Assembly: GCA_017416845.1 (NCBI GenBank)
Contig: JAFQBA010000009.1
Location: 1 to 32,469, forward strand
Direction: 5' to 3'
Length of the DNA stretch: 32,469 nt
From: Clostridia bacterium
Lineage (GTDB): Bacteria; Bacillota; Clostridia; UMGS1810
This document shows, piece after piece, positions 6,161 to 14,050 of the stretch. The notes beneath the pieces are model-generated. The model searched no databases and was not told where the DNA came from. It was given only the letters and a program-made list of their open reading frames with translations. A program made the position numbers and the translations under genes. Position 1 is the stretch's first letter, and every line of letters starts with the position of its first letter.

Positions 6161-8797
6161 TTATTTTTTAATAATTTTACCTTCAAATCCGAGAGTTAAT
6201 TTTGCATTGAGGGTGTTTTTGGTTTTAGACTCGCTTGAAACATTTACATCAAATTCACCTTTGGGAGTTTTGATTTTGCCCTTGAAGGGGACTTCTTTTT
6301 CGTTTCCGGCAAAGTCAATAAGTTTTGCACACTTGCCGTCAAATTCAAGATATTCTCCGCTTCTTAAGTTACATTCAAAAACGATTTTGCCAAAGTCTGT
6401 TGTAACCGACGGGTTAACAATGACTTCTTCGATTCGTGAATATGCTTTGATATCAGACATTTCAACACCCGAAACATCACCGCAGCTTTCGACTGTAACA
6501 GAATTTGTTGTATGATAATGGTATGGGTCTCTGCCCACAAAATAGTTACCCGGGTAGGTGGGGTGGTCAGGATAGTCAAAGGGCAAATCAAGACGCTCTC
6601 CGTTGTGAGATTCTGCAAGCAGGAATTTTCTTTCTCCCTCAAAATCGGTGTCAATGTAGAAACGCAAAACTCCTCTGTGACTTGCACATCCAAGGGTTAT
6701 AGCGATAGTTCCTTTTTTGCTGTTACCTTTAATCGACACGGCAAGCACTCTGTTTTGTGACAAGTCGATTGGGTTTTTGAATTCCTTTTCAATCATCTGA
6801 TTGCAGACGTTTGCCGTTTCGCTTGCTTTGAGCACATTTGAACCTTTTTTGCAAACAGCCGACATACCTGCTTCAATACGAATAAATGGGGTTTGGGCTT
6901 TAAAAGGATTCTCAAAGGTTACGGTGTTTCTTTGTGTATCAGAAAGATCATACAATTTCTTTGCACTAAAAACTTTTTCAACAAATTCAAAACCGTTTTC
7001 GGTTTCGGTGAGATGACAGTCATATTTTGAATTTTTGATTTTTTCGAGGTAGCTTTCGGAAAAATATTTTGACATACGAAGTGAATCGTATTTTCTGTAT
7101 ATGGCAATATTTCTCTGCATGGCAGGAATCTTTTTATACTGTTCATATTTCAAATCGTTATACACCATGCTGAAGTTGTTAACAAGTGAAATTTTCCCCA
7201 TAGTTTCAACGTCGTTTGTGTGCTGATATTTAACGGTTTCGTTTTTTGAATCTTCATCTGTGGGATAAAAATCATACCAGCCCATTGTTGGAGCGGAATA
7301 TCTGTCTATGTGAAGCTTATTGCTTTCAGCGTGGTGATTATTCCATAGTGTAAAACCTTGCTTGCAGGTGTCCCATGCACCGATTCTTCCTCTTGAAGCC
7401 CAAAGAATGGGGTAGTGACAAGAAGCTTCAAGAAGCGGCTCTTTTTTACAGTACTTCAATACTTCGCACACAAATGCCGCCATATAATATTGTACCTCGC
7501 TTGGGTCGTCGCAGTGTTTTGAAATTCCGTCAAGAGCATCGAGATAAATCGAGCTGTAGCCGCCCTCGTTGTATGCCTTTGCGGTTTCTCTTGCCACATG
7601 GAAGAAAAGCTCGGAGCCAATCACGGGGCAAAATCCTTGATAGTAACCATCAAGGTGATAAATCTTTGAACCCTCTCTGTATGATTTCGGGGTTGTTTTA
7701 CAGCAGCCTCTGCGTTTAACCTTAAATCCGTTTGGTGCGTTTTCAAATTCTATGATTTCGTCACCGATCAGAACATATTCCGTGTTACGGGAGAAGAAGC
7801 CGAAATTGTCCGAAATGTTGGCTGTTGATTCAATGGTAGGCAAGAAGAGTGCATCTTCGCTCACGCCTTCCGAAAGGGTATAGGTTCCCAAAATTCCTAT
7901 CTGATTTTGCCATTTCGGAACCGACATAATGACTTCGGAATTGTAGTCTATGTAGTGAGAGTAGGTGTGAAGACCCGAAGAGATTCCGTTTTCGGCAAGA
8001 TATTTTACGGCGGTATCTTTAAAATCCTTTGCATCTTTGTAGTTTATATACGTAAAATCGCCCTGACAGAAATTACCGAACGCCTTGTGAAAATCGATTT
8101 GATTTACACCGAGACTTTTGTAGAATGGCATGTTTTCTTTTAGATAATTAATTTCGGAATTCTCTTCAATAATACAGTTTTGAAAATTTACTTCGGCATC
8201 GCGTCCCCATGCACCGCCGATTCGTGTGTAAAAACCGTTTTCTTTGTCAATTGTGTTGCATGCAGTTTTTAAAATGCCTTTAATTTTTTCGATGGGAGCT
8301 GCAACAAGAGCATATTTTGCTTTTGTATTTTCCATTTTGCAAAGAACCTCGGCTTTGGTTTCTTTTGCTTTGCAATCGGGAAAATAGCAAGGGTTTGCCG
8401 GGTATGAGAGTGATATTCCGCAAGCCTTAATGCCTTTTTTATCTTCCATGTCATAGGCGTATTTTGCATGTGCCATAACAAGCTTATATGCAGTTGTGGG
8501 AAGTGCGGATGTTATTTCAAAAGTGAAATAGTTGTCACATTCTGTTACTTCTACAAAAAAGTTGCCGGCTTTTGTTCTCACCGTGAGGATGTCGCCCACC
8601 AAAAACATAGCTGTGGGAACATGAACGGTTTCTTTGTCTTCATCAATAAAATAGAAAAAGTTTGTGTTTTCGGATTTTATTGACACATTTTTGACTTTGT
8701 CGATGATGTTTATAACCGTTGCATCCTCAACTGAAATTTCATATCTTACATAAAAATTTTCGAAAATAATTTTCTGACCTGCTTCAAAGATACTCAT
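6161..8797 (-). CDS. Large putative TIM-barrel-type glycoside hydrolase, cytoplasmic
   Basis: This 878-aa protein has no signal peptide. An N-terminal beta-rich domain (about 1-180) precedes a barrel-like middle (about 190-560) with IGGAWGRDAEV, NQIDFHKAFG, GLHTYSHYID and YSSIYLDALDG (acidic pair D420 and D423), then a C-terminal beta-sandwich region (about 620-878). The alternation of strand-end acidic motifs resembles retaining glycoside hydrolases such as alpha-galactosidase-like clans, but I cannot assign a family. A hairpin segment at about 340-385 (VLIGDEIIEFE, then VKRRGCCKTTP) looks like an inserted beta-rich module. The start has GGAGGAG 6 nt upstream. It lies 40 nt downstream of the transporter gene on the same strand, with a possible second promoter at 8837-8866. 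Carbohydrate hydrolysis is inferred from fold-like motifs and context. Confidence 0.55.
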   Translation of the reverse strand: MSIFEAGQKIIFENFYVRYEISVEDATVINIIDKVKNVSIKSENTNFFYFIDEDKETVHVPTAMFLVGDILTVRTKAGNFFVEVTECDNYFTFEITSALPTTAYKLVMAHAKYAYDMEDKKGIKACGISLSYPANPCYFPDCKAKETKAEVLCKMENTKAKYALVAAPIEKIKGILKTACNTIDKENGFYTRIGGAWGRDAEVNFQNCIIEENSEINYLKENMPFYKSLGVNQIDFHKAFGNFCQGDFTYINYKDAKDFKDTAVKYLAENGISSGLHTYSHYIDYNSEVIMSVPKWQNQIGILGTYTLSEGVSEDALFLPTIESTANISDNFGFFSRNTEYVLIGDEIIEFENAPNGFKVKRRGCCKTTPKSYREGSKIYHLDGYYQGFCPVIGSELFFHVARETAKAYNEGGYSSIYLDALDGISKHCDDPSEVQYYMAAFVCEVLKYCKKEPLLEASCHYPILWASRGRIGAWDTCKQGFTLWNNHHAESNKLHIDRYSAPTMGWYDFYPTDEDSKNETVKYQHTNDVETMGKISLVNNFSMVYNDLKYEQYKKIPAMQRNIAIYRKYDSLRMSKYFSESYLEKIKNSKYDCHLTETENGFEFVEKVFSAKKLYDLSDTQRNTVTFENPFKAQTPFIRIEAGMSAVCKKGSNVLKASETANVCNQMIEKEFKNPIDLSQNRVLAVSIKGNSKKGTIAITLGCASHRGVLRFYIDTDFEGERKFLLAESHNGERLDLPFDYPDHPTYPGNYFVGRDPYHYHTTNSVTVESCGDVSGVEMSDIKAYSRIEEVIVNPSVTTDFGKIVFECNLRSGEYLEFDGKCAKLIDFAGNEKEVPFKGKIKTPKGEFDVNVSSESKTKNTLNAKLTLGFEGKIIKK

Positions 8798-8836
8798 AAA
8801 GACTCCTCCGTATCAAAAATATATAGAGATATTTGT

Positions 8837-8866
8837 ATTATAACACACTTAGTACCACCGCTGCAA
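8837..8866 (-). promoter_or_regulatory. Possible internal promoter before the 878-aa hydrolase gene
   Basis: On the minus strand TTGCAG (8866-8861) and TATAAT (8842-8837) are 18 nt apart. The site overlaps the last codons of the transporter gene, so the hydrolase could be expressed both with it and alone. Confidence 0.45.
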
Positions 8867-9704
8867 GAGAAAAAACGATACTTATCAGCTGTACTATTGT
8901 GAATTTTTCTTTAAACACAAAAACAGATATTATTGATGTAACCAACATCCCAACAGATGAAACAAAAACAGCTCTTACGGTTGCATCAACCAGAGTAAGC
9001 ACATGGAGCATAATAATGCTCGAAACATTGCTTATTGCCGTACAAATAAAAATTGGTGCGTAGTGTTTGGGCTTCATTTTTTTCATGTCAAAAAGAATTT
9101 CTTTGCGGTCATTTGATATCATAATTATCAAAAAAACTATTGGCAAAATAATAATATTTGTCCAGAAACAAAAGCTTTCATTGGTTGTTACTGCACTGCT
9201 TTGAGCGTAGAGTTTTGGTATTATTCCGCCGGCTCCTGCCGAAAAAAACATCGCTATGCAAATTCCAAGTCCCTTTTTGTCAACGGATGATGAAAAAAAC
9301 AAAGGCACCCCAACAGCAATCAGCCTTGCGACAACGGAAAAATAAATGCTTGTTGTGAAATGAGTTTTCTGAATCAATTCTGCAATTAAAGGCACAATAA
9401 CTGCACCTGCACCTGAGAAAACAGACATATATATGAGATTCGTTTTTTCATAAGCCTTAAGTGATATGATGACTGATATGAGACAAGAAAATGCGTAAAA
9501 AGTTGAAAATAACAGCGTTGCAGAGTTTAGCGGAACGTTGCCGCCGGACATAATGAAAAAATATATTGCCGCCAGCGGATGAGCAAGAAGAATATATATT
9601 GTTTTTGATGATTTGAAAGAAGCGGTTTTTGTGACATAATTTTTCGACATTACAGTTGAAATTCCTGCCATAAAACAGTTTAAAAGCATTAACAAATAAC
9701 CCAT
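8838..9704 (-). CDS. EamA/DMT-family membrane transporter
   Basis: This 288-aa, strongly hydrophobic protein has about ten predicted membrane segments in two halves of five, the usual length and layout of drug/metabolite transporter (EamA, PF00892) proteins. The C-terminal half ends in VFVFKEKFTIVQLISIVFSLAAVVL, which fits the family pattern of a charged FxEK motif before the last helix. DMT carriers move small metabolites or sugars across the cytoplasmic membrane; the direction and solute are not readable. The start at 9704 has GAGGTG upstream. It leads the minus-strand unit with the 878-aa hydrolase and is divergent from an AraC-type gene, so it may import or export that enzyme's substrate or product (inference). 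Confidence 0.82.
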   Translation of the reverse strand: MGYLLMLLNCFMAGISTVMSKNYVTKTASFKSSKTIYILLAHPLAAIYFFIMSGGNVPLNSATLLFSTFYAFSCLISVIISLKAYEKTNLIYMSVFSGAGAVIVPLIAELIQKTHFTTSIYFSVVARLIAVGVPLFFSSSVDKKGLGICIAMFFSAGAGGIIPKLYAQSSAVTTNESFCFWTNIIILPIVFLIIMISNDRKEILFDMKKMKPKHYAPIFICTAISNVSSIIMLHVLTLVDATVRAVFVSSVGMLVTSIISVFVFKEKFTIVQLISIVFSLAAVVLSVL

Positions 9705-9722
9705 AAGCTCACCTCAAAAGGT

Positions 9723-9751
9723 ATTATAGTCACTTTAGATTGACTTTGCAA
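9723..9751 (-). promoter_or_regulatory. Promoter of the transporter-hydrolase operon
   Basis: On the minus strand TTGCAA (9751-9746) and TATAAT (9728-9723) have a 17-nt spacer. Its -35 box directly abuts the -35 box of the divergent regulator promoter (9740-9745). Confidence 0.8.
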
Positions 9752-9768
9752 GAAATATGATATATAAT
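9740..9768 (+). promoter_or_regulatory. Promoter of the divergent AraC-type gene
   Basis: TTGACT (9740-9745) and TATAAT (9763-9768) have a 17-nt spacer. The two divergent promoters interleave over 9723-9768, so polymerase or regulator binding at one should affect the other. Confidence 0.8.
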
Positions 9769-9800
9769 TGTGGACAAATATTGATGTCGGGAGGCATTGT

Positions 9801-10568
9801 ATGTTTTATTCCATAAACCCTGAAAGAGGCATATCCGATTATTATTGTTGCATAAGAACTGATGACATAAATCACTCGTTTCATGTTCACAGCCACTTTG
9901 AGTTTGTTTTTGTTTTGAGCGGAAACCTTACTGTGTCGGTTGGTGAGCACATCTTCACACTTGAAGAAAATTCGGTTGCCTTTATTATGCCGTATGAAAT
10001 TCACAGCTACCACACAAATTGTAAAAGCGATGTTTTTATCATTGCCTGTCCGCCTGAATACATCCCCGAATATAGACAGATTTTACGAGGAAAGGTTTTT
10101 GAACCGGGGTATACTGCTTTTTCAAATGCCCAACGTATTGTTATCGAGGAAATAGCTCAATCGGAATATGCCGATGATTTCAGAAAAAAAGCTTTGATAT
10201 ATTGTGCTCTTTCCGACTTCCTTGGACATTGCTGTCTTAAAGATGTTGATGTTTTTGAATATGATACCTACCGCAAAGCCATTGTTTACATATCCGAGCA
10301 TTATACTGAAAATATCAATCTCAAGAAAACCGCCTTTCATGCAGGCGTGACTCCGTCTCACCTGAGCCGTGTGCTGAACTCTGACGGTAAGCCGGGTTTT
10401 TCGGAAATAATAAATTCCATGAGGGCATATGCTTCAAAGCAAAAGCTTGAGCAGACATCACTCCCCATCAGTCAGATAGCCTACGAAACAGGTTTTGGAA
10501 GTATTCGTAACTTTAATCGCATTTTCAAAAAATTCTTTGGTTGCAACCCGTGTGATATACGAAGATAA
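9801..10568 (+). CDS. AraC-family transcriptional regulator with N-terminal cupin sensor
   Basis: This 255-aa protein has a cupin-like sensor (SFHVHSHFEFVFVLSG, then MPYEIHSYHT, about residues 30-80) and a C-terminal AraC-type DNA-binding domain (about 160-255, with INLKKTAFHAGVTPSHLSR and LPISQIAYETGFGSIRNFNRIFKKFFGCNP). The frame is open further upstream to a TTG, but that codon overlaps the -10 box. ATG 9801 has GGGAGG 6 nt upstream and is the start. Divergent placement with abutting promoters suggests that it controls both itself and the transporter-hydrolase operon. It is not closely similar to the other AraC-type protein in this window outside the HTH. Confidence 0.9.
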   Translation: MFYSINPERGISDYYCCIRTDDINHSFHVHSHFEFVFVLSGNLTVSVGEHIFTLEENSVAFIMPYEIHSYHTNCKSDVFIIACPPEYIPEYRQILRGKVFEPGYTAFSNAQRIVIEEIAQSEYADDFRKKALIYCALSDFLGHCCLKDVDVFEYDTYRKAIVYISEHYTENINLKKTAFHAGVTPSHLSRVLNSDGKPGFSEIINSMRAYASKQKLEQTSLPISQIAYETGFGSIRNFNRIFKKFFGCNPCDIRR

Positions 10569-10623
10569 AAAATTTGTATAAAAAGATAACTTCTGATATT
10601 TTTATGTTTAGATTATCTGTTAA

Positions 10624-10653
10624 TTGACACAAAATGTATGCAGGGTTTATAAT
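10624..10653 (+). promoter_or_regulatory. Sigma-A promoter of ddh
   Basis: TTGACA (10624-10629) and TATAAT (10648-10653) are separated by 18 nt. No convincing terminator is seen between the preceding gene and this promoter. Confidence 0.8.
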
Positions 10654-10691
10654 AAAAATATATTAAGAAAATTTTATGAGGAGTGAGTTTG

Positions 10692-11675
10692 ATGATAAAA
10701 ATTGCAATTGCAGGCTATGGCAACCTCGGCAGGGGTGTTGAGTGCAGTGTGGCTCAAAATTCCGATATGGAGCTTTTTGGTGTGTTCTCGAGAAGAGCAC
10801 CCGAAACAGTGAAGACTGTTTTTGATTCCACAAAAGTATATTCCATGAATGATATATTAAAATATAAAGATGACATTGATGTTTTGGTTATCTGTGGCGG
10901 CAGTGCCACCGATTTGCCCGTTCAGACTCCCGAACTTGCAAAAAATTTCAATGTTATAGACAGTTTCGATACCCACGCAAAAATTCCCGAGCATTTTGCA
11001 AATGTTGATGCATCTGCAAAAGAATCGGGCAAAATTGCAATGATTTCCGTTGGGTGGGATCCGGGTATGTTTTCCCTCAACCGTCTCTACGGTGAGGCAG
11101 TTCTTCCCGACGGTAAGGACTACACCTTCTGGGGCAAGGGTGTCAGCCAGGGTCACTCCGATGCAATAAGACGCATAGACGGTGTTTTGGATGCACGTCA
11201 GTATACAATTCCCATAGAAAAAGCTCTTTCTGCTGTAAGAAGCGGTTTAAACCCCGAGCTTTCAACCCGTGAAAAACATCTCAGAGAATGTTTTGTTGTG
11301 GTTGAAGATGGAGCAGATAAGGCAAAAATTGAAAATGAGATAAAAACCATGCCCAACTATTTTGCCGATTATGATACAATTGTTCATTTCATTTCCATGG
11401 ACGAAATGAAACGTGACCACAGCGGCATTCCCCATGGCGGTTTTGTTATCCGCAGTGGGAAAACAGGTGCAAATGGAGAGCATTCACATCTCATTGAATA
11501 TAGCCTCAAGCTTGATTCCAATCCGGAGTTCACAGCTTCCGTGCTTGTTTGCTATGCAAGAGCGGCATATCGCATGAACAAAGAGGGCATGAGCGGTTGC
11601 AAAACAGTGTTTGATGTTGCACCGGCATATCTCAGTGCAAAGACTCCCGATGAACTGAGAGCTCATTTACTTTAA
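10692..11675 (+). CDS. ddh: meso-Diaminopimelate D-dehydrogenase
   Basis: This 327-aa protein makes meso-2,6-diaminopimelate from tetrahydrodipicolinate, ammonia and NADPH in a single step, supplying lysine and the cell-wall cross-link residue. Family motifs are plain: GYGNLGRGVE (Rossmann), GGSATDLPVQTP, IDSFDTHAKIP, GWDPGMFSLNR, GKGVSQGHSDAIRRI and KHLRECFVVVE. The length equals that of characterised Ddh enzymes. ATG 10692 has GAGGAG 8 nt upstream. An in-frame GTG at 10683 lies within the spacer and is less likely. It is transcribed alone from the promoter at 10624 to the terminator at 11684. It appears to be housekeeping and unrelated to the flanking sugar genes, and implies DAP-type peptidoglycan. 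Confidence 0.95.
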   Translation: MIKIAIAGYGNLGRGVECSVAQNSDMELFGVFSRRAPETVKTVFDSTKVYSMNDILKYKDDIDVLVICGGSATDLPVQTPELAKNFNVIDSFDTHAKIPEHFANVDASAKESGKIAMISVGWDPGMFSLNRLYGEAVLPDGKDYTFWGKGVSQGHSDAIRRIDGVLDARQYTIPIEKALSAVRSGLNPELSTREKHLRECFVVVEDGADKAKIENEIKTMPNYFADYDTIVHFISMDEMKRDHSGIPHGGFVIRSGKTGANGEHSHLIEYSLKLDSNPEFTASVLVCYARAAYRMNKEGMSGCKTVFDVAPAYLSAKTPDELRAHLL

Positions 11676-11683
11676 ACAAATTG

Positions 11684-11713
11684 ACCGGACATGATTTTTC
11701 ATGTTCGGTTTTT
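11684..11713 (+). terminator. Intrinsic terminator after ddh
   Basis: An 11-bp stem (ACCGGACATGA with TCATGTTCGGT, one G-T pair) with a short T loop and a following T-run lies 9 nt after the ddh stop codon. Confidence 0.85.
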
Positions 11714-11743
11714 GTATATATAATACAGACTTGAATTTTATTT

Positions 11744-11786
11744 GTCGCTTTTCGAGCGACCCGGTTAATAAATTTTGTGATACAAT
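11744..11786 (+). promoter_or_regulatory. Extended -10 promoter and upstream hairpin before the HD hydrolase gene
   Basis: TGATACAAT (11778-11786) is an extended -10 element with no good -35. A GTCGCT/AGCGAC inverted repeat (11744-11749 with 11755-11760) lies just upstream, around the -35 position, and could be an operator. Confidence 0.45.
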
Positions 11787-11810
11787 AAGCATGAAAGGAG
11801 AGATGACAAA

Positions 11811-12662
11811 ATGAAAATAGAAAATAAAAAATTTGATGAGGCAATTGTGTTTGCCACAAAAATGCACTCCGGTCAGCTTCGAAAAGGAACGGATATCCCA
11901 TATATTGTTCATCCGCTGGAGGTAATGGGAATACTCTGTAGCATGAAAGCAGATGAAAATCTCATGATTGCAGGGGTTTTGCATGACACTGTTGAAGATA
12001 CCGAAGCAACATTGGATGATATCCGAAAGAGTTTTGGTGAAGATGTGGCAATGCTTGTTGCATCCAACTCAGAGGATAAATCAAAAACATGGCAGGAACG
12101 AAAATCTCACACAATTACGGAGCTTGAAAAGGCGGATAAAAGAGTCAAAATGCTTATTATGGCAGACAAGCTTTCCAATTTGCGAAGCATTGCACGGGAT
12201 TACAAAGACATCGGTGACAAGCTCTGGGAGAGATTCAATGCTCCAAAGGAAAAACAGGCGTGGTATTACGGCGGTGTGCAGGATGCTTTGTATGACATGC
12301 AGTTTTGCAAGGAATGCGAAGGGGCATATTGGGAGTTTGTGGGGCTGTATAAGGATGTATTTGTAAAATATTTGTATGATGCCCAAAATGAGATTATATA
12401 TCAGCTTTGTGATGACGGCACGGCATTTCGCATGAAAAAGGGAAGCCCTGCATGGGAAAGCCTTGAAAATTACATTCCCAAAGTTATTGCCGAAGAAATT
12501 GTCAAAGATGAAAATCATCAATTCTTCAGCGCAAGTCACTTTTTTGATAATACTGTGATGCTTTCGCGCTGGGAAGCCGAGCACATGGAAGATGAATGGA
12601 ATATGAATTATTGGGGCAAGGTGAACCGTGACGGAAAAGACGGGAAATATAAATCTTGCTGA
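11811..12662 (+). CDS. HD-domain protein resembling MESH1/RelA-SpoT hydrolase domain
   Basis: This 283-aa protein has the SpoT/MESH1 hydrolase signature in its first ~130 residues: HSGQLRKGTDIPYIVHPLEV (H19, H34), AGVLHDTVEDT (H58, D59, E62, D63) and MADKLSNLR (D117). In characterised relatives these residues bind Mn2+ and remove the 3'-pyrophosphate of (p)ppGpp; the human enzyme acts on NADPH. No synthetase or TGS/ACT domain follows. Residues ~150-283, rich in aromatic and acidic residues (WYYGGVQDALYDMQF, SASHFFDNTVML), match nothing I recognise. Start 11811 has AAAGGAG 10 nt upstream. It is monocistronic between ddh and a palindromic element. Alarmone hydrolysis is the likeliest role, but another nucleotide substrate is possible. 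Confidence 0.8.
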   Translation: MKIENKKFDEAIVFATKMHSGQLRKGTDIPYIVHPLEVMGILCSMKADENLMIAGVLHDTVEDTEATLDDIRKSFGEDVAMLVASNSEDKSKTWQERKSHTITELEKADKRVKMLIMADKLSNLRSIARDYKDIGDKLWERFNAPKEKQAWYYGGVQDALYDMQFCKECEGAYWEFVGLYKDVFVKYLYDAQNEIIYQLCDDGTAFRMKKGSPAWESLENYIPKVIAEEIVKDENHQFFSASHFFDNTVMLSRWEAEHMEDEWNMNYWGKVNRDGKDGKYKSC

Positions 12663-12671
12663 TGCGATAAG

Positions 12672-12903
12672 TTGAAATTTATCGAGCTGTTTGAAGATGA
12701 AATGAACACCAGTGCGTTGCCTCCTTTGTGTAAAGGGAGGGGGACCGCGTAAGCGGTGGAGGGATTGTAACAAACTGCCTCAATTGCAGTATTTGTGCTT
12801 GATTGAGAGTTTATCTTTTAACAATCCCTCAGTCACTTCGTGACAGCTCCCTTTACACAAGGGAGCCTTTCGCACTTGTGTTAAACTCACTGATAAATTT
12901 CAA
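12672..12903. repeat. Palindromic intergenic element (REP/MITE-like)
   Basis: Two long imperfect inverted arms, about 12715-12769 and 12821-12877, match in their outer part (GCCTCCTTTGTGTAAAGGGAG against its complement) and at GAGGGATTGT. Each arm carries a small internal hairpin: CCGCgtaaGCGG in the left and GTCACttcGTGAC in the right. A further perfect 12-bp inverted repeat, TTGAAATTTATC (12672-12683 with 12892-12903), brackets the whole. From memory, elements with these arms are common in intergenic regions of gut Clostridia. It has no coding capacity. Lying between convergent genes, it probably also ends both transcripts. Its right edge overlaps the stop codon of the minus-strand gene. 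Confidence 0.8.
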
Positions 12904-13949
12904 TTTGCATTTTTCAATCCCTTAAACAATATTTTTGCACTTACGGCTATTGCACCGATGATTTCTTCATTTGACATATTTATTGGTTTTCCGTTTCCCA
13001 AATACTTTTCAAACATACTCATGAGCGGTGATGCGGCAATTTTTCTAAAACCGGGGCTTAATGACAAAAATTCATCTGAAATGCTTTCTGCATATTTTGA
13101 CAATCTGCTTTTGGGAACTTCGTCTCTCAAGGCACCCGTTTTGTTCAAAATTGCATCAATACCGTGAATACCGTTTTCCGACTCAAAAAAATGCATGTTT
13201 TCATCGGGAATTATTCGTTTTCCCAATGCACTTACATAATCGTCATTTGCGCAAATTCCATGCATTTTCAAACGTCGCTTATCAAAATCCGGTCCAAGAT
13301 TTTTTTCAAAGCTTTTTACCGCCTCCGGTGAAAAACCCTGCCCGTTAAAGCTGTAGCATTCGTCCGCATATGGTGAATGTAGAGTGATAAACTGCGCTTT
13401 GTTTCCTCCTTTGGAATGTCCCGAAACGATTATCTTTTTTGGAGATGACACAAATGACAAAACGCAGTTGAACCAATTGAAAGCTTCTGCCTGAGACCTT
13501 GTGGCATAGTCCGTTTTTGAAGTTTCAAACTTTGAGCTTGCCATGCTTTCATAGGTTATATATGTATTTTCCGATTCATATCCTGTCAGTCCTTCGCCGT
13601 TATCTGCCCATTCGCCGTCTCCGGTACCTTTGAAAACAAAGGATAGCTCACCGAACTGGTTTTCAAACACACATGCCGTCATTCCGCTTGGCAGATATGC
13701 AAGGATTTGTAATTTTGAATTTGCCGCATAACCCATGCGTTCAATTGCGCTTTTCAGTTGTTTAAGCTGTTTTATTTCTCTTTTGCTCCATTTATCACGG
13801 TTTGCTTTGCGGTTTTCTTCAAGTCTTTCACACAAAACCGAAAGAGTTTCGCCGTTTTTTGCAATTACCTTTTTCGAAAGATACAGATATGTAATGTATA
13901 TTGCCTGAATATTGGCTTTGAGTTTTGTTTCATTGCTTATACTGTTCAT
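12900..13949 (-). CDS. DUF2974 (Mbeg1-like) alpha/beta-hydrolase
   Basis: This 349-aa protein carries the lipase-type nucleophile elbow GHSKGGNKA (about residues 184-192) in the setting typical of DUF2974/Mbeg1-like proteins: FVFKGTGDGEWADNG, then IIVSGHSKGG, CYSFNGQGFS and ICANDDYVSALG (probable catalytic Asp). The histidine is probably in NGIHGIDAIL. No signal peptide or membrane segment is seen. Members are putative intracellular lipases or esterases of unknown substrate. A longer frame begins at 13979, but ATG 13949 has GGAGG 9 nt upstream and is chosen. It is convergent with the HD hydrolase gene and divergent from the MBL-fold gene, so it is probably a single-gene unit. Confidence 0.85.
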   Translation of the reverse strand: MNSISNETKLKANIQAIYITYLYLSKKVIAKNGETLSVLCERLEENRKANRDKWSKREIKQLKQLKSAIERMGYAANSKLQILAYLPSGMTACVFENQFGELSFVFKGTGDGEWADNGEGLTGYESENTYITYESMASSKFETSKTDYATRSQAEAFNWFNCVLSFVSSPKKIIVSGHSKGGNKAQFITLHSPYADECYSFNGQGFSPEAVKSFEKNLGPDFDKRRLKMHGICANDDYVSALGKRIIPDENMHFFESENGIHGIDAILNKTGALRDEVPKSRLSKYAESISDEFLSLSPGFRKIAASPLMSMFEKYLGNGKPINMSNEEIIGAIAVSAKILFKGLKNAN

Positions 13950-13992
13950 AGCCTGCCTCCAATAATACAGTATATGCAAATTATTGCGGGTA

Positions 13993-14021
13993 TTGATTTT
14001 TTCTTTTAGATGTTATATAAT
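13993..14021 (+). promoter_or_regulatory. Sigma-A promoter of the MBL-fold gene
   Basis: TTGATT (13993-13998) and TATAAT (14016-14021) are separated by 17 nt, 29 nt before the ATG at 14051. Confidence 0.75.
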
Positions 14022-14050
14022 TAATTTATTAATACTTAAAGAGGTGCGAC

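Noticed and set aside
12081..12773. Long minus-strand frame opposite the HD hydrolase gene
   Set aside because: It is antisense to a gene with clear motifs, has no family signature or ribosome-binding site, and runs into the palindromic element.
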